Positions 23,887 to 35,292 of a stretch of 64,000 nucleotides of DNA are shown one piece after another (the first letter of the stretch is position 1; every line of letters starts with the position of its first letter). The DNA is taken from the NCBI GenBank assembly GCA_900708905.1, contig CAADRB010000018.1:148821-212820 (forward strand). Direction: 5' to 3'. The position numbers and the translations under genes are program-made. The DNA is from Hymenolepis diminuta (taxonomy: Eukaryota; Platyhelminthes; Cestoda; Cyclophyllidea; Hymenolepididae). The notes under the pieces are model-generated. The model made no database searches. It saw nothing but the letters and a program-made list of their open reading frames with translations, and had not been told where the DNA came from.

Positions 23887-25393
23887 TTAGGTTATAAAGT
23901 GGTCCAAATGGACTTAAATCGGCTACCTTCTTTTATTATATATTTCCATTATACAACCTCTAATCCTATAAATATTCCCGACGCTCTCGGTGTCCTTAAA
24001 ACAACCACCATTGCAACAAGCATTTTGATTCCTGCTGTGCATAACAGGCTAAGAAGTAACCTATGCCCCAACTCATAACACATTAAAAAAGGAAACCGAC
24101 CATAGAGTGGGGCGCCCTCATTAACAGCGACGAAATCGATCATATTTTTGCTTTTTCGTCTATCACAACCAATGACGGTGGCCAGGGAAAGGCCAACCGG
24201 AGAAGAGGATTTAAGACCAGAATGATAAGAATTTATGCAAGAAGCTCTCTCACAGGCCCTCATCAACGTTCGCCCTGGGTTCCCAGTCTCCGTCTTCGTG
24301 ATCTGTGCAATGTGTTAACTTCTGTATCTGTATATAAGTAGCATCTTACCCGGAACCATCCCTTCCACCTTTTCTACCCTCTGTCTATCTATCTATTGGA
24401 AAAAGAGTTGTAATTGCTTGTCAATAACTTGTTTCTGAAAGCTAGACGTCTTAAAATAGAATTGAAATCTCTAACAGAAAGTGGAATTCACGTCTATAAT
24501 ACAGGCTAGGGAGAAGATTATGTAATGATAATCTACAGAAGTCTGTTGTGACCTAAATAAAGATGAACAATCCATTCCTGTGTTTTATGCTTAAATGAGT
24601 ATGCAAACATTCGATTTGACCGGCAGTGCGCATTTGGTGATCTAAGGTGCTACAAACCTTGGCCAATGCTAGAATTCTCCAATGTACCATCCACGGGGTT
24701 GATATCCAATACCAATAGTGGTCCGAGTATTTATCTTCTTCCATGACTTATACAATCCCATCTTCCACTTAGCGACTTGTTAGACTCAACCAATCTATCT
24801 ACCAAGCAACAAGCCTTCATTTTATCTCCACTCCATTTCTCGTGTTTCCTCAGTATATTTACTCAACACTACCTGGATTCCTTTCATCTTGTTGTTTGGT
24901 GAAGATCGTAACAGGTTGGTAGAGTGAAAATCTATGTTGGTTCAATATAGACCATAGAGCTCTGAGCTACCCCTAACTTCTACAGAGATATCCTGAATAT
25001 ATGAGCAGTGAACGAACTGGTTACAAGAACAAGAATAGGTAGAGACCTGGGGTTAAATTAATCGAGGTTATTCTTACTTCACTTTTTTAAATATTCCTTA
25101 TTTGTAAACTTTTCGGATTTTCTAAGCAATACAATGAAGTTTCATCAAAATCCAGCAAGTTTTAATATTATGGAGGCATTCAAGAAAGAATTTCCCTATC
25201 GAGCGATAGAGGATGAACGAAGGATGAGATGATTAAATCATATTTAATGAAGAAAATAATCCACATCATGCATTTCCCTTATCGATGAATCACCACACAG
25301 CCATTTTACTGGTTAAACGATCAGCCAATGAAAATCACCTATTCGCCTCGCCTGTTAAAAGTACGTACGTGCGGTAAAAGCGCAGATTTCGCC

Positions 25394-28300
25394 ATGTTTC
25401 CGGTGTTGGTTGCTTTGGGTGGTGCAGGTTTTGCCCTCTATTTCTCTAATAAGCTCTACTTTTCTGGTGGTAAGTGCTATGAAACTGGTCGGCTGGATGG
25501 AAAACTGGTTATTGTGACGGGCGCCAACACAGGAATTGGAAAAGAGACTGCTGCTGAACTTGCTAGACGTGGTGCAAACGTAATAATGGCTTGTAGAAAT
25601 ATGGACAGAGCTGAGGCAACAAAATCGGATATTCTCACTACTTATAGTAAAGAAAATCCTGAAGCCCTAACCAGAAATGTACCCAATTCGACGATAAGTG
25701 AACGCCTTACTCCAGTTCATCCCGAACAACTCATGATTGAAAAGTTGGATTTGAGTTCCTTTCGATCTGTTCGGACATTTGTTGATCGTATTCGCGAGAA
25801 GGGATATCAGGTTGATATTTTGATTAACAATGCGGGGATTTTTGAAACTCTCTATGGGAAAACTGAAGATGGTTTCGAGCGGCATATTGGAGTTAATCAT
25901 CTCGGACCCTTCCTACTAACTGAACTTCTGATTCCGGTGCTGAAACGGAATCCAAATGGATCAAGGATCATTTTTGTTTCATCCCGCGGACACAGAAGTG
26001 CGAGGGTAATTCATTTAATTATCTCGAATATAACTTATAACCAACTTTGTCAGTGTAATTATGATAAATTAAGAATTTTAATATGTAGGTTTGGAATGGT
26101 TTAATCAAATGTTTTTTTCTCTTCATTTTCTTTTTAAAATAAAAACTTTAGAAGTCTTTGTTCTCCTAATTATGAAAATTCTATCTGTGATATCGAGAAC
26201 TGAAAGTGCATCTCTCTAGTACAGAAGTTGTTAACTATTATCCCATTATAATTAGCATAGAGAATATAGTTTTAAAGTCTTAATTTTAGGGAGAGAATAG
26301 GAATTTCCGCCCCATGGAATTCGATTTGTTTTAATTTTCATTACTCATTTCAGGTTGAAAAGCATGTACTGCTTTTTTGTTATTTGTTAAGTTCATTGGT
26401 CTGCAATCTTCAAAGTTTAACGTGTAATTTCTCAAAAGTTCCACGAAGATGGTTAGACTTTGCATTTGATTTCGGAATTTAGGATGGAATCCTGTTTTAT
26501 TAGGTTAAAGAATCCATAAAGTTGAAGTTATTGGTGAAACTTTGGTCTTTTCACTAATTCAAAAGACTTGTTCCTCTAATAGCTGTTATCTAGACCACTT
26601 TTCTAAATTGCAAGGCCAAGATGGAATGCTTTTCATGACTTCAAACTAAAAATTATTTTAAGATTGTTCCTGATTAAAATCTATTGATATATTGTTTATA
26701 AAATCGCGGCAAAATGTATAGGATTTCCTCTTTGTATACCGGCGCTGCGGTATTGTTCAGTAAGGTAATGCCGTGGCTATTGTAAGAAGAAGAAAGAAGT
26801 TCTGTAATATTATTTGGAAAGTGCGACCACTTATACGACTTCTTGGATTATGGATTGACGGATTGTCTGAGAAGTGACCAAAGAAGAGCAGTAATCAAAA
26901 CGGGATGTCCGATGGGCAAATGCTGAAAATATTTGATAGTGGTTTCTCTCACCTACTTGATCGATTTTAAGTAATCGAATTTTCCTAAGAATGTGTTGTT
27001 TAACACGCTTTCCCCAACACAATTTCCTTTTATGTTTAGATGAGTCTGCTTCCTCTGAATACGGAAAGGGATAAATACAATTACTTCCAATGTTATTATC
27101 GATCGAAACTGGCTAACGCAATGTATACTGCGTACTTGGGGAGGACATTTAAATCCGATGGAATTCAAACGGCCAGCGTCCATCCCGGAGTTGTCGTCAC
27201 GGATATTCTTCGAAATGATAAACTTCTTGATGTAAGTTATTCACTGTGTCGAGACAATCTTTAAGGGTTCGTTATTTGTTAAATAGTCTACGTTCAAAAA
27301 TGTAGCTATATTGGGAAATCATATTGCCAACATATGCGCATGAGTAGAGTCGTGCAGACTAGTCTAATTGAGTCGTTAGTAATTTCTTTAAATAAGCTCA
27401 TTTTCTGTAAAAAGATACCATACTCGTATTTACTTTACAATTGATTTTTGTGCGATCTATTTTCCATTCTTATTTTTTACGATAGAATCTTCTCTCCAAA
27501 ACTGTCTGTTTCGCTGAACGGAAGATTGAGATTCGTGAGTAACATCTTATTGAAAAATCGCACTGTTCAGTTTTTTAATTAGTTTTAATCTGGATCTCTT
27601 AGGCAGCCAAATCGCATATCTTCAGTGCAATCTATTGGGTACACTAAGAGTTCATTCGTAAGTTAATTCATAGTGTACTGAACTATCAATTTATGAACTT
27701 CTACGCTCATACCTGGATATGTAAGACCACCAGTGAAGAATCCATCGGTGCCAATATTGGTCAACCAGTTAGCCAATTATTCATCCCATGTCCACTTCTA
27801 TATGAGTACATTTATGTTCTCAATAGTGAACCGTTGTTAGAGTTAAAAGTCTTCTTTCTTCCTCTTCATAGAATCTGATTAGTTGTAGCTCTATAAAATG
27901 GACAACCGAGCAAGTTTTAAAAGGATCATAAGAAATACACGTAACACGAAGTTGTAGTTGAAATTGGCATCATACTTAAGCTACCAATGGCGTAGCGAAC
28001 AAGTGTAGGCGTGTATGGAGAGACCTCCCAGTCAATCAGCGATCAATATTCACGCAGCGTAGCGTTGAACGTATTTAATGACTGAGCATTTCTGCAGTAC
28101 TACCATATATTTTTGTGGTAGTATATGGTAGAGCATTGTTAGAGGCTGGTTGTATTTGTCTGCGGCTAGTTGCACTACTTTATTAAGAGCATTAATAAGG
28201 TTTAGCCAAATGCTTATTTGTTCAGTATCCGCTACAGGCCTTTCTTACCTTGTCAGTTAATAATTTGATTTTCAAATACTTCTTTTAGCATTTTATCATC

Positions 28301-29235
28301 AAAGGAAGATGTAAGAGTTGATAAACCATTTTACTTTCTTTTGCGGTAAGCTGATGATGTACAGAATCCACATAAGTTATTTTCCTTTCAAATACAATTT
28401 TTAGCTGCGATTAATGTTGAATAATGTGAGGGAATAAGTTTATTTTTAGGCTGCCTCTTCATTTTCTACCACAGCATATTTGCCATCACATCATCTCTGT
28501 AAGGATTTATCCAGAGATTTAATTTTGTGGTAACATAATCTTTCCTAAGTACAGACCTTGCTGATAGTAGTTTTATTTTCACCAGTTATTGATAAAAACT
28601 GGGAAAGCCCCAGGATTATTCTTTTGAGAACTCTATAGTAACAGTTTGACATTTTGGAGGCTTAATATGGAAGTAGACAGCTCTACTTCATTCATTGACC
28701 GATAAATTTAAGGATTTTTAGCCTATCTCTATCAAAACTAGACAGATTAATTTCATAAATGAACTTTTGTTAAAACTTCTAGGCAGTTTTGCAATCTTAT
28801 GCTTGCTTTTTTTGCTAATTCCGTATGAGGGTTGATGTGCGCCACGTGCACATAGATTAACATACTGGTTATATCTAACTAATAAAAGGGAAGGGGTGGC
28901 AATAATCGAGTTTCTCACAAGGTAGGATCCCTGATACCCAGGATGAGGGTTGGGAAACGCTTTCCTAACTGGGATTGGGAATTAAAAAGCATAATATATC
29001 TAACTCGTCTTTTCCCCTTCACACACAGATTCTTACTTTTCGATTGGGTCGACCCTTCTTGAAAACCTGCTGGGAGGGTGCACAGACCACTCTCTTTACC
29101 GCCCTGACGCCTAACTTGAACTCTGGACACTACTACGCCGACTGCAAAGAAGAGGCTCCACATCCACTTGTATTTGATCAGCGCGCTCAGGAGGAACTTG
29201 TTGCTGCTTCGCGTAAAGCTGTTGGATTTGAATAA
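25394..29235 (+). CDS. Retinol dehydrogenase 11-14-like short-chain dehydrogenase, copy 1
   Basis: Three exons: 25394-26005, 27040-27231 and 29029-29235, all phase 0, giving about 336 residues. The start was set at MFPVLVALGG because it aligns with the start of copy 2; an upstream in-frame ATG at 25328 would add 22 residues. Domain order: N-terminal hydrophobic anchor (1-20); Rossmann cofactor motif TGANTGIGKE near residue 42; NNAG near 148; a serine-rich FVSSRGH strand; and the catalytic Y-x3-K (YYRSK) at the start of exon 2. VHPGVV follows, and exon 3 carries the RDH-type tail with PFLKTCWEGAQT. The family reduces retinal and medium-chain aldehydes with NADPH at the ER or mitochondrial membrane. 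All catalytic residues are present, so it should be active; the true substrate in this organism is unknown. It is tandem with copy 2, about 1.4 kb downstream. Confidence 0.9.
27670..27925 (+). repeat. Intron 2 segment shared with the second RDH-like gene (61-codon frame)
   Basis: Nearly identical to about 31995-32205 in intron 2 of copy 2, same orientation and similar distance from exon 2. It contains an open frame at 27693-27878 (begins MNFYAHTWI). The partner frame is 27 bases shorter, so the indel keeps frame. Only four substitutions separate the two frames outside the indel, and three fall at synonymous third positions. It could be a short coding exon, a conserved regulatory element or a dispersed repeat. 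Confidence 0.6.
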
Positions 29236-29321
29236 CATTACCTCTTTCTCACTTCTCTCATTGCATTCTCATATATATACGCAATATTTTCTGGTAAATG
29301 TGAAAGAGGTAATCGACTTGT

Positions 29322-29327
29322 AATAAA
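29322..29327 (+). terminator. Poly(A) signal of RDH-like copy 1
   Basis: AATAAA 87 bases after the stop codon, the expected position for 3' end formation. Confidence 0.5.
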
Positions 29328-29498
29328 CGGTCGCCATTTCTACTAACTGTCAGTTTTAATGATGGATTTTGGTAATAGAATATTATATAATTTAGGTTAA
29401 ATGAAATGCCCCGAACTAAATTGGATATGAACATGTTGTACATCGACATGAAGACACCAATGGCCAGTCACTAGCCCAGGGTATTAAGGAGTCTTGAG

Positions 29499-29523
29499 AC
29501 TAGCAATCTTTCGGATTGCTAGT
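29499..29523. repeat. Perfect 10-bp stem inverted repeat
   Basis: ACTAGCAATC, then a five-base spacer TTTCG, then GATTGCTAGT. The two arms are perfectly complementary. It lies about 260 bases after the stop of RDH-like copy 1. Function unknown. Confidence 0.8.
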
Positions 29524-30444
29524 ACACAACTTTAGTACATCATCTTGGTGTTACTTTAGGACTACTTATTCCGTTCATTACATCATTTTTGAACCTTATA
29601 TCAAAATGTAAATATGAATGTCTATTACAATATCCGTACTCGTACCAGAAGTCATCGGTTTAGATTGTTATTTCTGTCACCGGGTGGACATTGGTTTATT
29701 GACTGGTAGATAGGAGGAAGTAGCTAGCCGGAGATGCAATTGTTGAGCATCTAATTGATTAACAATGTGTTTTGGCTGTAGGTGAATCATGTCAAATGTT
29801 ACTAAGTCAAAATCGGACGTTTGCAAGTAAGGGGCGGGTATAAGGTAATTGGGACTAATCTTTTGGCTACTCTAAGAAGTGGCTGAGGGTAAGATCACGG
29901 CAAGCTTTATGATTATGAAGCTACATCATAAGTACATTTTTAACACTGAAATTATTTTTCATCAATCACCTTAGATGATATAGCGTCTGTTGCGTCCTTT
30001 AATTATTGATGACGTAGGAAGGTAAAATCCTTCCTACTATAGCCGATTCGTCTCTCATCATACGATTTGGTAGCTGACATATTCATGTACTTTTCCTCTC
30101 CAGCCGGGTTTCAACCGGTAAACTAAGCAAACCCGTCTCGGTTTAGAAGTTTGCTAAGCAGTTATACACATCATTTCAACCATTAAGCTGCATTTTATCA
30201 TCGTAGAGGCGACTCGAATGGGTAAATTTAATGGACAAGTCATGTATTTATAATGAAATTTAAAAGTAATGCTGGTTTAGTATGATAGCAATTGATTCTC
30301 TAATCCCTAAATTTGCTCAAATAAGCTATCTGGATGTATCTGCTTTCAATCTACTGGATTTATTGGGACAGTACGCACTGAAATCCTTTGAAAAAAGTAT
30401 TCTAAATATGCTGATATTTCTAATAATATTCTAATGCAGTATCC

Positions 30445-30473
30445 TAATAATAATAATAATATAATAATAATAA
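30445..30473. repeat. (AAT)n microsatellite
   Basis: Trinucleotide run of TAA/AAT units with one interruption, just upstream of RDH-like copy 2. Confidence 0.9.
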
Positions 30474-30608
30474 CGAGCATTCTATTGGCTTGTTGATGAT
30501 GCACAAACGCACCAATCATCCCTTTGCAGCTTTTGACTTAGTCACACTATTGGTTAAAGCATTTACTTGTCATTAGCAAGCATGTGCTGTTGGTATTAAA
30601 CCCAAATT

Positions 30609-33600
30609 ATGCTGAAAGCGTTGGCTGTTATAGGTGGTTCTGGTGCTGCCCTTTTCGGTGCAAATAAATATTACTTTTCTGGTGGAAAATGCAATGAAAC
30701 TGGACGTTTGGATGGAAAACTCGTCATTGTAACTGGCGCTAATACTGGAATTGGAAAAGAGACGGCTGCAGAACTTGCCAGACGTGGAGCAAATGTGATA
30801 ATGGCTTGCCGAAATATCGAGCAAGCGGAAGTGGCTAAATCAGATATTCTGACCCTCTATGGGAAGGGTCAGCCCACAGCCCTGACTAGAAATGTTAACG
30901 CTAAGGTCAAAGGCAGTATCACTCCTATTGAACCTGAACAGCTCATTATCGAGAAGTTGGATTTGTGTTCTCTGAAGTCCATTCGAGAGTTCACTGATCG
31001 GATCTCCAAGAAGAATCTAAATATCGATATTCTAATTAACAATGCTGGAATTATGGCCTGCCCTTATGCAGAGACTGAAGATGGTTTCGAAAGTCAAATT
31101 GGAACTAATCATCTAGGACCGTTTCTTTTAACAGAACTTCTTTTACCTGCCATTAAACAAGCAGGGGAAGGTGCAAGAATTATATTTGTCTCTTCAAGAG
31201 CTCATTATGGAACGAAGGTATAAACACTGGGAAATTAAATGCTTGTTTATTGTAGACCAGCTTAATTCCACTAAATGTTAGGAAGGAGGATTACAGTCGA
31301 ATTGAGTGCTATAATCGTTCCAAATTGGCGAATGCAATGTATGCGCACTATTTGGGTGAAACGCTAGCTCCTTCAGGAATTCTAACTGCTAGTGTTCACC
31401 CTGGTGTCGTTCAGACGAATTTATTCAGATTTCTTGGAATATTTTCGGTAAGTATTATTAATATTGTCTCCATTTTTTCGTAAATCTTTTAACTGTTTGG
31501 TAAATTTTTCCTGCAAAATAGTATTTTGTTGCTCTGATAAGCTCTGCCTATCGTTATAAATCATACTTGTGTGAATGTAAAATTTGTTAACAAAATGCGC
31601 TTTTTGGTAGAGATCTATCTCCTTGGATTATCTAATGATGTGAAATTCACTTTCTTACTTCTTATACTGAGTCTCAGAATTCTGACACCTTATAGAGGAA
31701 GTTAACGGTAAAAATACTGGTTGGCTCTCAAACAGCTTAGGGTTCGATATTATTTATATTTGTCTTAATCGCTGTGTCAGAAGTGTTTATACAAATCCCT
31801 TAAAAGATCGTCTTTCATTTCAAATCATCTGGATTCAACAGCAATTATTAACTTTATTATTTGGAGTATTAATAGGCAAGATAAGATAACTGAAATAGGG
31901 ATATTGGAGCTAGGATCACCAATCCCTCTTATTTGATCGAAGATCTTGGTAGTTGCCCGTAGACAATCACACTTTAACAAATAACATAAAGTATATTGTA
32001 TAATTGAAATATCGATTTATGAACTTCTACGCTCATACCTGGATAGGTAAGACCAATGGTCAACCAGTCAGCCAATTATTCATCCCATGTCCACTTCTAT
32101 ATGAGTACATTTATGTTCTCAATAGTGAACCGTTGTTAGAGTTGAAAGTCTTCTTTCTTCCCCTTCATAGAATCTGAGTAGTGGACAACTGAACAAGTTT
32201 TAAAAACAAAAGTAATGAAAATGTGGAAAGGAAAGAGGTGAGGTTCTTGAGCAAGGACGAAGTATCTGTTCGGTGTGAGAAAACTGGGAGGTGTTATATA
32301 GGACAAGTTATAATGAAAGTAATTAACAGCGTGGCATCCGCTGCTGGTTAGATGAGCTGTGGAGTTAGCCATTGGAGCTGACAGTTGACAAAAATTAAAG
32401 CGGAAGAGCTGTTTAGACCAAAATTTTATTGAGCTTGTCATTATGAAGATTTGGTAGAGTAAGAGTGACAAAAAAGGGCATAGAAGCTGATAACTGCTAC
32501 GTTTTTGTCTATTCATGTTTTTTATAGAAGTAGTTTCAAGGAAAAGGGTAGAAGTAGAATAAACAGATGGAAATATGGCTGTGGGACTTGAGGTTAAGTA
32601 ACGCTCATTCGAGAACCACTTAGCTTATCCGTAAATTAAGAGGAGAAACTTGAGGGTACATCATGGTTCTATACGGCAACTTGTGGTTACCGCAGAATTA
32701 AGCGCCATTGTGAGGACGAGATAAGTTAGGTATCAGGAATTAGTAAAGATCTAGATAAAAATTTCGGAAACACGTGTTGATTCATCCTTCAAGCTATCTA
32801 TAACGAGTACATCATATGATAGTTAGGGCTGATGAGTACTTTTGAGAAGTTTGCAGAGAGTACAGCCATCAAAGTCAGAGATTCCGTGTATTCTTATTTT
32901 TTTTTGCTGTTTATTTATTTGTACCATTTTCTCCCTACTGCATATCGAACCTTTATTTTTTTACTAATGCAGTTTACTAGCCGAAAAGTCCTGTTTTTCC
33001 CTCCTTTTAGAAATATTCATTTCATGTTCTACGTCTCCTTCCTGTCTTGACTTCGGTAAAGTTTTTAGACGGGTGGTAGCTTTACAGGATCTTTCTATTT
33101 AATTTTCATGATCCAAGGGTATAACCTTTTCTCATGAGTGCAGAAAAGACATCCCTAATATCTAGTTCTAAGTATACTCTTGCGCAGTAGTTTTATATGG
33201 ATGGATACTGTTCCCTTTAGAAGCATTATTGATGGTGTAGTATTTTGCTAATACCCAGATGGACATAGGGAAAAGTCTGCAGCCTAGAAATCATTAAAGT
33301 TTGATAAAGACATCTCACTGATCAATCGTCACTCTACGTGTGCGATTTTTGTCACAAGATAGAAAAGTGATGGAGGATAAGTACATTAAGAGATCACAAA
33401 GAAGATGTCTTCATTCGGAATAGTAAGGATGATAATGACTGAAAGGGACGAACAGAGATATTTGTTATGTAGTGTAAGATTAGTGGACCAAGTCGATCAG
33501 AAAATTAAGATGAGTTACTGATAGAACAGAGTAAAATTCAAAATGCAGGTAATCAATTTGAAAGAATAGCTAATAGTGGGCGCACCACAAAATCATTTAA

Positions 33601-35292
33601 AAGACAAGGAGGGCATGTCTGTACGTGAATCGAGTTTATCAATTTAGAATAGGACATAGTGCCGTGAATATGGGGTGAGGATAATCGGGTGCACAAATAG
33701 CCACGACTGATTAGTCACTTGTGGCTCTTTTAACAAGTCCAGTATTTGAATCTGGACACACAATCTGACCACACAAATCAGAATATATACCGAAAATCTC
33801 TGGACTTGCTCGAAAATACTGTGCTAATAATGGTGTATTGAGGCTAAATCAGGCACTGTTACAGAAGGCAGGCTATTTCATTGGAATCCATCAATCAAAA
33901 TAATTGAAAACGATTAATTCATTAATTACGTCGAGGCAATCGTAATGAGGCTTGAAGGTCGAGAGGAATGGGGAATGATTCGGAAGTACATTTATCTATT
34001 TTCAAGCCAAAGACAATGGAAATCCAAATACTCTTTAAATGTTTCTCTTGGAGTTGGGTGTGATTACCTGACTGAGTAAATGTTGTATAGCCACTACCCT
34101 GTAGAAGAAATTAGCTACGGTTTGGGATTCACCGGCAAGATTATTTCTTTTTCGTTAATTATAAACTTCATCACAGATCAGGTTTAAAGAAGACAATGAA
34201 TGTTTCTTGGATTGGAAAATTAAAAGGAGACGATCCTCTTGAAGTTTGCAAATTAAAATAAGATATAAGCATAACAAGTCTGTGTCAGTGAAAAGATAGA
34301 AGCTTCTACGAAATTCTCCGCCAAAATATGCAAGAGACAATGACGACAATGCTGACATTGGTTCAAAAGGGCGAACAATGAAGGCAACCACTTCGTAATT
34401 ATAAAGCTTTAAAGTTGTATTGGTCGAATGGAGTGAAATTAAATAATGGAGATTTAGATAGCTGGAACTGCCCGATCAGTAACTAAAAGGGAAAAAACGA
34501 TTATGCAGTAGGCTACTATCTCAATGTACGGGTGGTAAAAGTGTGGATAGGCCCACAGGAATGCTATAGCTAACAGTGGGTATGCCGCACTTGTACTAGA
34601 TGAAAGAAATCGCGTTCTGCACATATCTTGAGAAGAAAAAAGTCTAAAAATCTGGTGTGGAAACGCTCATTCGGTCATCCATTTTAAAATGTTATTATTT
34701 GTTGTGATCGATCATTTCAGTCATTGAAAATTCTTTCTATTGGGCCTTCCTACTCAATAGTTGGTTTTACTGCTAAAATAGTAACTACCTTGGTAAAATT
34801 GACCCAACGAAATGAAACTGATGTGTAGTATGATGATTGATAATAGAGACAAATGTGAGTAAGGAATCAGATCACCTAATTTTTTACGAAGATGCCTGAA
34901 ATCCGGGTGATGATGATGGCCACTCAAAAACTGAGTACCATCGGCGCTTGTCACGCTCTCGTTAACTTTAACAGTAGGTTTGGAATTTAGCTAGACTGTG
35001 TTATTGCACCCTACCTTTTTCAATTCCTTATAATGCTCTTTTGCCATTACCTCCTAAAACATTTCCCTTATTTTCTCCTTTTCAGTTTATTCCAAATGTT
35101 CTAACGCGACCTTTTATGAAAACACCGTGGGAGGGCGCCCAGACAATCCTCCACACTGTTCTGACGCCGAATTTGATCTCAGGTGCATACTATTCCGATT
35201 GTGTTGAGACCAAAGCCTTGCCAATCGTTTATGACCAGATTGCTGGAGAGGAACTTGCGAACGCTTCACGCGCAGCTGTAGGAATGGCGTGA
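30609..35292 (+). CDS. Retinol dehydrogenase 11-14-like short-chain dehydrogenase, copy 2
   Basis: Three exons: 30609-31217, 31286-31447 and 35086-35292, all phase 0, about 325 residues. Exon 2 is joined at the acceptor ending at 31285; the AG three bases upstream of it is out of frame. It has the same domain order as copy 1: hydrophobic N-terminal anchor, TGANTGIGKE, LINNAGI, FVSSRAH, Y-x3-K as YNRSK, VHPGVV, and a last exon starting FIPNVLTRPF. The two proteins are clearly recent tandem duplicates, very similar in the cofactor-binding half and more different in the substrate-facing C-terminal part. Intron 1 is only 68 nt here against about 1 kb in copy 1, whereas intron 2 is 3.6 kb and contains repeats. 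An ATTAAA at 35317 may serve as poly(A) signal. NADPH-dependent aldehyde or retinal reduction is inferred from the family. Confidence 0.9.
31995..32205 (+). repeat. Intron 2 segment shared with the first RDH-like gene (52-codon frame)
   Basis: Partner of 27670-27925. The open frame at 32019-32177 lacks nine codons relative to the other copy but is otherwise nearly identical. Similarity extends past the stop, to the AAGTTTTAAAA motif. Confidence 0.6.
32340..32450 (-). repeat. LTR-like repeat, short copy E
   Basis: Weak match to the shared LTR-like core: GCGGAAGAGCTG then TTAGACCAAAATTTTATTGA, comparable with GATTAGACCAAAAATGTATT in the 44.3 kb copy. It lies in intron 2 of RDH-like copy 2. Confidence 0.35.

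Larger units (their letters stand above)
20158..25393. other. Repeat-rich intergenic island, no protein-coding gene
   Basis: Five kilobases with locally higher GC, simple-sequence tracts (GT run near 21095, CT run near 22430-22485) and several LTR-like fragments listed separately. None of the open frames is supported; many lie inside the repeats. Confidence 0.55.
29236..30608. other. Intergenic between the two RDH-like genes
   Basis: Contains the 3' untranslated region of copy 1, a 25-base hairpin at 29499-29523 and an AAT-type microsatellite at 30445-30473. No gene was recognised. Confidence 0.55.
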
